Shown: piece after piece, positions 3,700 to 10,181 of the stretch
How the letters are laid out: every line of letters starts with the position of its first letter
Numbering within the stretch: position 1 is the first letter of the stretch
Position numbers and translations under genes: made by a program
The notes under the pieces: model-generated
The model's input: the letters and a program-made list of their open reading frames with translations, nothing else
Told to the model about the DNA's origin: nothing
Databases searched by the model: none
Source: an uncultured Prevotellaceae bacterium
GTDB taxonomy: Bacteria > Bacteroidota > Bacteroidia > Bacteroidales > Bacteroidaceae
Length of the DNA: 10,181 bases
Assembly (NCBI GenBank): GCA_946413885.1
Contig: CAMKMK010000074.1
Coordinates: 1 to 10,181 of the forward strand
Direction of reading: 5' to 3'

Positions 3700-6549
3700 A
3701 TGGCAAAAGAGTATAATTTTCAAGAGATTGAACAAAAATGGCATCAGCTTTGGACGGCTAATGAAACTTATAAGGTAACAGAGGATAAGAACAAGCAAAA
3801 GTTCTATGTGCTGAACATGTTTCCTTATCCTTCAGGAGCAGGCCTGCACGTAGGCCATCCGTTAGGCTATATCGCCAGCGACATTTATTCACGCTACAAA
3901 CGTCAGAAAGGTTTCAATGTGCTGAACCCTATGGGATACGACTCGTACGGGTTGCCAGCTGAGCAGTATGCCATCCAGACGGGCCAGCATCCAGAAAAGA
4001 CTACTTTCCAGAATATTGACCGCTATCGTGAGCAACTCGACAAGATTGGGTTCTGCTTTGATTGGAGCCGTGAGGTCCGCACTTGTGATCCTGGCTACTA
4101 TCATTGGACGCAATGGGCTTTCCAGAAGATGTTCGCCAGTTTCTATTGCTTGAAGTGCCAGAAGGCTCAGCCTATCGAGGAACTCATCAACTATCTCAAC
4201 GAGCATGGAACTGAGGGACTTAACGTTGCCCAAAGCGAAGAACTGCACATCACGGCTGAGGAATGGAAGGCTATGAACGAGAAGGAGCAAAGCGATGTAT
4301 TGATGAACTATCGTATTGCTTTCTTGGGGGAGACGATGGTGAACTGGTGTCCCAAACTGGGAACTGTGCTTGCCAACGATGAGGTTGTGGATGGAGTCAG
4401 CGTTCGTGGCGGATATCCTGTAGAACAGAAGAAGATGCGCCAGTGGTGTCTTCGTGTCAGCGCTTACGCTCAGCGGCTTCTCGACGGATTGGACACCATC
4501 GAGTGGAGTGATTCCATAAAGGAGACGCAACGCAACTGGATAGGTCGTAGCGAGGGTGCTGAAATTGAGTTCAAGATTGCAGATTCAGACAAGAGCTTCA
4601 CGATCTTTACTACAAGAGCCGATACCATGTTTGGTGTTACCTTCATGGTTTTAGCTCCTGAGAACGAACTCGTGCAGACAGTCACTACCCCAGAAAACAA
4701 GGCAGAGGTCGAAAAATACCTTACTTACGTGAAGGGTCGCACGGAGCGCGAGCGTCAGATTGACCACAAAATAACAGGTGTATTCTCTGGCTCCTATGCT
4801 ATCAACCCGTTTACTGGCGAGAAGAATCCCATTTGGATCAGCGAGTACGTGCTTGCTGGTTATGGTACTGGCGCCATCATGGCTGTGCCCGCTCACGATT
4901 CTCGCGACTATGCGTTTGCTAAACACTTTGGCTTGCCTATTATCCCTCTGATTGAAGGGGCAGACATCAGCGAGGAAAGTTATGATGCGAAGGAAGGAAT
5001 TGTCACAAACAGCCCTCGCAAGGACGTGACGCCTTACATCGACTTTAGCTTGAACGGACTGACTGTAAAAGAAGCCATTGCTGCCACGAAGGTGTACGTG
5101 AAGGAACATCATCTGGGACGCGTGAAGGTCAATTATCGTTTGCGTGACGCCATCTTCAGTCGTCAGCGTTATTGGGGCGAGCCCTTCCCTGTCTATTATA
5201 AGAATGACATCCCCCAAATGATTCCTGAGGATTGCCTCCCCATCGAGTTGCCTCAGGTGGAAAAATTCCTTCCTACTGAAACTGGTGAGCCTCCTTTGGG
5301 CAATGCTCAGATTTGGGCTTGGGATGAAGTTAACCGCAAGATTGTGGATAAGAATCTTATTGACAACAAGAACGTTTTCCCCATCGAGCTCTACACAATG
5401 CCTGGCTTTGCAGGTTCTTCTGCATACTACCTGCGCTACATGGATCCACGAAACGACAAAGCATTGGTGAGCAAGGAGGCAGACGAGTATTGGCAGAACG
5501 TGGATCTCTACGTAGGTGGAAGTGAACATGCTACTGGGCACTTGATCTATTCCCGTTTTTGGAACAAGTTCCTTTACGACTTAGGCGTAAGCTGTAAGGA
5601 AGAACCTTTCCAAAAGCTCATTAACCAGGGTATGATCCAAGGGCGAAGCAACTTCGTGTATCGTGTCAAAGATACGAATACCTTTGTTTCTTTGGGCATG
5701 AAGAACGAGTACGATGTTACTCCTATTCATGTGGATGTGAATATCGTGAAGAATGACGTGCTGGACATCGATGCCTTCAAGGCATGGCGCCCTGAATATG
5801 AAACCGCAGAGTTCATTCTTGAGGATGGAAAATATATATGTGGATGGGCTATCGAGAAGATGTCGAAGAGCATGTTCAACGTGGTCAATCCTGACATGAT
5901 AGTAGAGAAGTTTGGTGCCGACACTCTTCGCCTCTATGAAATGTTCTTGGGACCTGTAGAGCAAAGCAAGCCCTGGGATACGAATGGAATTGATGGTTGC
6001 CACCGTTTCTTGAAAAAGTTCTGGAGTCTTTTCTGGGACAAGGAGGGAAATCTACAGGTTACCAACGAAGAACCAACAGCTGAAAACCTAAAGAGCCTGC
6101 ACAAGGTGATCAAGAAAGTTTCTGCTGATATTGAGGCTTTCTCCTACAACACCAGCATTTCTGCCCTCATGGTTGCCTGCAACGAACTGAGTCAGCAAAA
6201 GTGCCGTTGCCGTCAGATCATGGAGCCTTTGGTTATCATCATTGCCCCCTTTGCTCCTCATATTGCAGAAGAACTTTGGGAAGCATTGGGTCACAACACT
6301 ACGGTTTGTGATGCACAATGGCCTGATTACGATGAGAAATATCTGGTAGAAAGCAGCGTGAAACTGGGCGTTCAGTTCAATGGTAAGGTTCGTTTTGCCT
6401 TAGACTTCCCAGCTGATGCTACTCCTGACCAAATGATCAGCATGGTCAAAACTGCTCCTGAAGCTCAGAAATATCTTGAGGGTATGCAGATCGTAAAGAC
6501 GATTGCCATTCCTGGACGTATCGTCAATATCGTTCTGAAACCTTGTTAG
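3700..6549 (+). CDS. leuS: leucyl-tRNA synthetase
   Basis: This cytoplasmic class Ia synthetase charges tRNA-Leu with leucine using ATP. The Rossmann signature HVGH is at residues 50-53, followed by MGYDSYGLPAE (78-88), and the second ATP-binding signature KMSKS is at 720-724. The CP1 editing domain (about 285-480) has the Thr-rich motif TTRADTMFGV at 304-313 and YGTGAIMAVPAHD at 388-400; its Asp400 corresponds to the conserved editing aspartate. Other landmarks are NWCP (215-218), WIGRSEG (280-286) and GSEHATGHLIYSRFW from 607. At 949 aa it is longer than the roughly 860 aa of E. coli LeuRS. The extra length lies in an insertion at about 150-207 and a long leucine-specific region at about 640-715, as expected for Bacteroidota. 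Residues 780-880 form the anticodon-binding helices and 885-949 the C-terminal domain. It appears intact and heads the operon. Confidence 0.97.
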   Translation: MAKEYNFQEIEQKWHQLWTANETYKVTEDKNKQKFYVLNMFPYPSGAGLHVGHPLGYIASDIYSRYKRQKGFNVLNPMGYDSYGLPAEQYAIQTGQHPEKTTFQNIDRYREQLDKIGFCFDWSREVRTCDPGYYHWTQWAFQKMFASFYCLKCQKAQPIEELINYLNEHGTEGLNVAQSEELHITAEEWKAMNEKEQSDVLMNYRIAFLGETMVNWCPKLGTVLANDEVVDGVSVRGGYPVEQKKMRQWCLRVSAYAQRLLDGLDTIEWSDSIKETQRNWIGRSEGAEIEFKIADSDKSFTIFTTRADTMFGVTFMVLAPENELVQTVTTPENKAEVEKYLTYVKGRTERERQIDHKITGVFSGSYAINPFTGEKNPIWISEYVLAGYGTGAIMAVPAHDSRDYAFAKHFGLPIIPLIEGADISEESYDAKEGIVTNSPRKDVTPYIDFSLNGLTVKEAIAATKVYVKEHHLGRVKVNYRLRDAIFSRQRYWGEPFPVYYKNDIPQMIPEDCLPIELPQVEKFLPTETGEPPLGNAQIWAWDEVNRKIVDKNLIDNKNVFPIELYTMPGFAGSSAYYLRYMDPRNDKALVSKEADEYWQNVDLYVGGSEHATGHLIYSRFWNKFLYDLGVSCKEEPFQKLINQGMIQGRSNFVYRVKDTNTFVSLGMKNEYDVTPIHVDVNIVKNDVLDIDAFKAWRPEYETAEFILEDGKYICGWAIEKMSKSMFNVVNPDMIVEKFGADTLRLYEMFLGPVEQSKPWDTNGIDGCHRFLKKFWSLFWDKEGNLQVTNEEPTAENLKSLHKVIKKVSADIEAFSYNTSISALMVACNELSQQKCRCRQIMEPLVIIIAPFAPHIAEELWEALGHNTTVCDAQWPDYDEKYLVESSVKLGVQFNGKVRFALDFPADATPDQMISMVKTAPEAQKYLEGMQIVKTIAIPGRIVNIVLKPC

Positions 6550-6563
6550 TAAATATTTGACAC

Positions 6564-7454
6564 ATGAAATTGACTCGGCGTCGTTTATGGGAGTTCATTA
6601 AGGACTTCTTCGCCATAAATATAGGTATGGCTACCTATTCATTAGGATGGGCTGTCTTCCTGCTCCCTTACCATATCACAACGGGTGGTATGGTCGGACT
6701 TTTCGCTATCTTGTACTATATCACCAAGTTTCCCATCAGCTTGGCAGTTATGATAGCCAACATGGGATTGCTTGCCATCGCTTATAAACCATTAGGATGG
6801 AAGTTTGTCGTCAAGACCGCTTATGCAGTGATAGCCTTGTCTACATTTCTTGAATTGGGACAACAGATGATGACTGATGACGCAGGCAATCTGATTCAAG
6901 TCATAGGTGAGGGGCAAGATTCAATGGCTTGTGTCATAGGTGCAATTCTCAATGGAATAGGTATTGCCATCGTTTTCCTCTCAGGAGGAAGTACAGGTGG
7001 TTGGGATGTCATCGCAGCATTGGTCAATAAGTACAAAAACATTTCCTTAGGACGCATGATGCTTTATCTGGATCTTTTGGTCATTGCATCCTGTTGGCCT
7101 ATTTTCCATGATTGGCGCATGGTTGTATTTGGATACATCACTCTGGCTGTGTATTCCTATACTTTGGACTTTGTCATCAACAGCGCTCGACAGGATATCC
7201 AGTTTATCATCTTTACTAAAAAACCCAGAGAAATCAGCGAACGCATCATCCATGAGACGGTTCATACTGTCACTTCTTGGAATGCAGAAGGCTATTTCAG
7301 TCATCAAGACATCAAGATTCTCATTACCATCGTCCACAAACGTGAATCTGTCCGCATTCTTCGATTGATTCAGGAGGTAGATCCACAAGCCTTCGTTTCA
7401 CAGAGTAGGGCAGAGGGTGTATATGGAAACGGATTTAAAGCAATCAAGGCATGA
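6564..7454 (+). CDS. YitT family membrane protein, first of a tandem pair
   Basis: The 296-aa protein has about five to six hydrophobic segments in the first 210 residues (for example around 16-38, 48-72, 80-96, 122-140, 160-178 and 185-205). It carries the family signature GGSTGG at 141-146, then WDVIAALVNKYKNISLGR. Residues 215-296 form a soluble C-terminal DUF2179-type domain ending EGVYGNGFKAIK. YitT proteins are inner-membrane proteins with no settled substrate. This copy has Trp147 after GGSTGG where the next paralogue has Thr, the usual residue. The start is 14 bp after the leuS stop, and the stop overlaps the next start in an ATGA, so expression with both neighbours is likely. Confidence 0.9.
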   Translation: MKLTRRRLWEFIKDFFAINIGMATYSLGWAVFLLPYHITTGGMVGLFAILYYITKFPISLAVMIANMGLLAIAYKPLGWKFVVKTAYAVIALSTFLELGQQMMTDDAGNLIQVIGEGQDSMACVIGAILNGIGIAIVFLSGGSTGGWDVIAALVNKYKNISLGRMMLYLDLLVIASCWPIFHDWRMVVFGYITLAVYSYTLDFVINSARQDIQFIIFTKKPREISERIIHETVHTVTSWNAEGYFSHQDIKILITIVHKRESVRILRLIQEVDPQAFVSQSRAEGVYGNGFKAIKA

Positions 7455-8365
7455 CAATGACGATAAAGAATATATGGGGAGATAATCCATGGACGATAGC
7501 ACGTGACTATGCACAGATCTCATTGGGCATAATCATCTATACGATTGGGTATTCGTGCTTCCTGCTTCCTTATCAAATTATCAGTGGTGGAGTAAGCGGC
7601 ATTTCCACCTTGATTTACTATAGCACAGGTTTCCATGCCAATTATACCTATTTGCTCATCAATATTTTCCTGCTCATTCTGGCCATCAGAGTAATGGGAT
7701 GGAGATATTTCTTCCGCACCATCATTGTCATTCTCATCATTTCTGTATTGATAGGAATCCTCCAGGAAAAACTGACCTATATGGGAGCAGATGGACAAGA
7801 ACACCTGACATGCATCATTGGTAACCAGAAATTCATGGCTTCAGTCATTGGTGGTCTGATGGAAGGTTTGGGCCTTGCTGTCATCTTTTTGGCTGGTGGA
7901 AGTACAGGTGGTACAGATATCATTGCCAGCTGTGTCAACAAGTATCGCGATATCTCGCTTGGGCGAATCCTCCTGTCACTGGATATCATCATCGTTGGAA
8001 CCAGTTATTTCCTCTCCCGCAATCTGGAAACAATGGTAGTGGGATACGTCACGATGTTCATCAGCATGAATTTCCTTGACTTTGTTATCAATGGTGCTCG
8101 CCAAAGTGTACAATTCACCATCATCAGCAATAAGCATGAGGAGATTGCCCAGCAAATTGCAGAACAAGTAGAACGCGGAATCACTATCCTGTATGGTGAA
8201 GGATGGTACAGCAGAGAGAAACGAAACGTTCTGCTCGTAATGGCTAAGAAACAGGAAAGCCGAAGAATCTTTGCACTCATTCGCCAAATCGACAATAAAG
8301 CTTTTGTGACAATGAGTAATGTGGAAGGTGTCTTTGGAGAAGGATTTGATAAGATAAAGAAATAA
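7451..8365 (+). CDS. YitT family membrane protein, second of a tandem pair
   Basis: This 304-aa paralogue of the preceding gene shows the same layout. Membrane segments occupy roughly the first 215 residues, GGSTGGTD is at 149-156, and INKYRDISLGR-like sequence follows (here VNKYRDISLGR). A cytoplasmic DUF2179-type C-terminus includes RRIFALIRQIDNKAFV and EGVFGEGFDKIK. Both copies share a loop before the signature (here EKLTYMGADGQEHLTCIIGN) containing polar residues. The ATG overlaps the upstream TGA (ATGA), implying translational coupling; a second in-frame ATG lies two codons later. The coupled arrangement suggests the two products may form a heteromer, which is inference. Substrate unknown. 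Confidence 0.9.
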   Translation: MTMTIKNIWGDNPWTIARDYAQISLGIIIYTIGYSCFLLPYQIISGGVSGISTLIYYSTGFHANYTYLLINIFLLILAIRVMGWRYFFRTIIVILIISVLIGILQEKLTYMGADGQEHLTCIIGNQKFMASVIGGLMEGLGLAVIFLAGGSTGGTDIIASCVNKYRDISLGRILLSLDIIIVGTSYFLSRNLETMVVGYVTMFISMNFLDFVINGARQSVQFTIISNKHEEIAQQIAEQVERGITILYGEGWYSREKRNVLLVMAKKQESRRIFALIRQIDNKAFVTMSNVEGVFGEGFDKIKK

Positions 8366-8372
8366 GAAACCG

Positions 8373-8999
8373 ATGGCTGCAACCAACAATTCTATACTCG
8401 TAATGGCAACCAACAATCCCCATAAACTGTCTGAGGTTCGACAGATTTTGGGTAATCAATTTCTCATCAAGGGATTGACAGAGATTGGTTGTCACGAAGA
8501 CATACCAGAGACAGCAGACACACTGGAAGGCAATGCTCTGCAGAAAGCTCGCTATGTCTACGAACACTATCATGTAAATTGCTTTGCAGATGATACAGGA
8601 CTGGAGGTAGAAGCATTGAATGGAGCTCCTGGTGTGTTTACCGCTCGATTCGGAGAGATGAATGGATATGGCAAGAGCCACGATGCGGATGCGAATATTC
8701 GATGCTTGTTGAACAAACTTCATGGACAATCAAACCGCAAAGCACGTTTCCGCACCAGTGTTGCCTTGATTCTGGATGGTGAAGAACATCTCTTTGAAGG
8801 GATTGTGGAAGGTATTATTCTGGAAACAAAAGTTGGGGTAGGAGGATTTGGTTACGATCCTGTCTTTGCCCCTCTCGAAGCAGGAGGAAAAGCCTTTGCT
8901 GAGATGGAGTCTGCCGAAAAAAACAAAATCAGTCATAGAGGAAGAGCCATAGGAAAACTTTGCGATTTCCTGGCAAAGAAAAAAGAAACAAAACAATAA
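8373..8999 (+). CDS. rdgB: non-canonical purine NTP pyrophosphatase, RdgB/HAM1 family
   Basis: The cytoplasmic enzyme hydrolyses dITP, XTP and ITP to the monophosphate and pyrophosphate, keeping deaminated purines out of DNA and RNA. Family motifs are all present: ATNNPHKLSEV at 12-22 (substrate-binding loop), FADDTGLEVEALNGAPGVFTARFG near 71-94 with the catalytic acidic pair, VGGFGYDPVFAP near 153-164 and the late SHRGRA. The length of 208 aa is slightly above the usual 190-200. The excess is at the N-terminus: Met1 and Met11 are both possible starts and are preceded by related sequence. The family's usual short N-terminus favours Met11 on homology, while the 7-bp gap to the upstream stop favours Met1. 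The next gene starts 7 bp after the stop. Confidence 0.95.
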   Translation: MAATNNSILVMATNNPHKLSEVRQILGNQFLIKGLTEIGCHEDIPETADTLEGNALQKARYVYEHYHVNCFADDTGLEVEALNGAPGVFTARFGEMNGYGKSHDADANIRCLLNKLHGQSNRKARFRTSVALILDGEEHLFEGIVEGIILETKVGVGGFGYDPVFAPLEAGGKAFAEMESAEKNKISHRGRAIGKLCDFLAKKKETKQ

Positions 9000-9006
9000 A
9001 CTAACT

Positions 9007-10181
9007 ATGAGAAGGATTCTGAGTTTACTCGTTGCTATATGCATAGGAATATTTATTGGTTCTGAGCATTGCAGTGCCCAAAAGATAGGCACTTGGCAAG
9101 TTTATCCCTCCTATTGGAATGCCACGCAGAATTTGGTTGTGGGTACTGTGGTGTATTCACTTTGCAATGGTAATCTACTTGCCTATGATACAGACGACAC
9201 CAGCGTGAAGACATACGATTGTCTCCATGATCTGAATGACGTCCATATTGAACACATGGCTTATTCCGAAGAAGCAAAGAGGATTATCCTAATTTACGAC
9301 AATGGAAACATCGACTTGCTTGACAGGAATGACAACGTGTTGAATCTGTCTTCTTTAAAAGACAAAGTTTTGCCCAACAAAGTTATCAACGATATCTACA
9401 TTCATGGTTCGATAGCTTATCTCTGCATGGGATTTGGAATCATAGAGATTAATATGAAAGAAGGCACTATCCAAGAGACCTATCAACTCAACACCAATGT
9501 CACAGGAGCTGGTATCATCGATGGAAACATGAATATTGTAACCCCCGATGGAGCCTTCAAGTGTAGTCTCGAAGATAACATGCACGACATAAAGAATTGG
9601 AGCAAGTTCAATGAGGTTACCAAATTCGACAAAGTCGTATGTTTCCAGAACCAACTGATCGGATTACGTACCTGGAACAAAGCTATTATTTCTATAAATC
9701 AGAATGGGTCATTCCCCACGATTGACAATCAAGACAAATACTCCTTTATCTATGTGTCAGGGGATCAACTTCTTTATGGGAATTCTCAGGTTCTTCGTGT
9801 CTGCGAAAGTATTGACAAAGTCACATCCTTCAACATAGAAAACTCATGGAACTGCATTAGCTATGCCAATGGAACTTATTGGGTAAGTGATGGAACTCAT
9901 GGACTGAAAGGATATAAGATTTCCGAAAAGGATTTCGTTCAGTCGGAAGGTCCAATTCAGCCCAATAGTCCTAAAGAAGACTTGTGCTATCGTATGCAAT
10001 GGGTAGGTGACCGTCTTTTGGTTGCGGGAGGCATCAACACCGTAGCGGCCATTTTCAACAATCCAACTGCCATGTATTACGAAAACGGCAAATGGACAAA
10101 CTTCCAAGAAACAGAAGATGAGGCATACAGCAACTATCGACTTGCTAACACGACTCATCTGGTGCAAGATCCTAATGACGA
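9007..10181 (+). CDS. porZ: PorZ-like type IX secretion system beta-propeller protein (3' end outside window)
   Basis: The frame is open from the ATG at 9007 to the window edge, 391 complete codons. Residues 1-24 form a Sec signal peptide with likely cleavage after CSA. The mature part starts with GTWQVYPSYWNATQNL and has beta-propeller-like repeats. Phrases typical of Bacteroidota PorZ include VVYSLCNGNLLAYD, RIILIYDNGNIDLL, MQWVGDRLLVAGG and MYYENGKWTNF. In Porphyromonas gingivalis, PorZ is an outer-membrane-surface member of the type IX attachment complex with PorU, PorV and PorQ, and handles anionic LPS for cargo anchoring. It has two propellers and a C-terminal domain (about 780 aa), so roughly half is visible here. 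The 7-bp gap after rdgB implies co-transcription. A generic two-component-type propeller protein is the alternative. Confidence 0.75.
   Translation, partial: MRRILSLLVAICIGIFIGSEHCSAQKIGTWQVYPSYWNATQNLVVGTVVYSLCNGNLLAYDTDDTSVKTYDCLHDLNDVHIEHMAYSEEAKRIILIYDNGNIDLLDRNDNVLNLSSLKDKVLPNKVINDIYIHGSIAYLCMGFGIIEINMKEGTIQETYQLNTNVTGAGIIDGNMNIVTPDGAFKCSLEDNMHDIKNWSKFNEVTKFDKVVCFQNQLIGLRTWNKAIISINQNGSFPTIDNQDKYSFIYVSGDQLLYGNSQVLRVCESIDKVTSFNIENSWNCISYANGTYWVSDGTHGLKGYKISEKDFVQSEGPIQPNSPKEDLCYRMQWVGDRLLVAGGINTVAAIFNNPTAMYYENGKWTNFQETEDEAYSNYRLANTTHLVQDPND

Noticed and set aside
4651..5541. 296-residue antisense open frame inside leuS, plus other antisense frames in leuS, yitT and rdgB
   Set aside because: These are mirrors of strongly conserved genes on the opposite strand, created by codon bias. 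They contain no recognisable motifs.
9330..9345. Possible extra copy of the 22-bp repeat core inside porZ (CAACGTGTTGAA)
   Set aside because: The centre is inverted relative to the repeat core and it lies in well-behaved coding sequence. Chance similarity is more likely.

Overview
The window reads as a chromosomal segment of a Bacteroidota bacterium, most likely order Bacteroidales and possibly Prevotella-like. The genus is an inference. The evidence is twofold: promoters match the Bacteroidota -7 consensus TAnnTTTG, with AT-rich leaders and no Shine-Dalgarno sequences, and the gene set includes a PorZ-like type IX secretion protein, a long Bacteroidota-type leucyl-tRNA synthetase and a FAS1-domain lipoprotein. 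All credible genes are on the plus strand.

Positions 1-84 hold the 3' end of galE (UDP-glucose 4-epimerase), followed by a probable terminator. Positions 144-421 are non-coding: a 22-bp tandem repeat of about five units whose last unit turns into a near-perfect palindrome, then a cluster of mutually exclusive small hairpins. A well-formed promoter, with an inverted repeat lying across its -7 element, drives a monocistronic 700-aa FAS1 (fasciclin-fold) lipoprotein. That gene is closed by one strong terminator and two further hairpins with T tracts.

Positions 2755-3699 look like a degraded or rearranged island. They hold an unrecognised AT-rich reading frame that can only use an ATG start if a -1 shift occurs at an A8G tract. 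Directly after it, in the same frame, comes a truncated relic of the C-terminus of a GH38-like alpha-mannosidase. A hairpin pair and a 16-bp dyad sit between this relic and the next promoter.

From a TATCTTTG promoter at 3662 onward there is a tight array that looks like one operon: leuS, two tandem YitT-family membrane proteins, rdgB (non-canonical purine NTP pyrophosphatase) and a porZ-like gene that runs off the right edge. Junctions are 14, -4, 7 and 7 bp. The operon mixes translation, nucleotide-pool cleaning, inner-membrane proteins of unknown substrate and a cell-surface secretion component.

I see no defence system, CRISPR array, insertion sequence, tRNA or rRNA. The parts least explained by standard annotation are the 22-bp repeat array, the promoter-spanning dyad and the frameshift-dependent reading frame next to the mannosidase relic.
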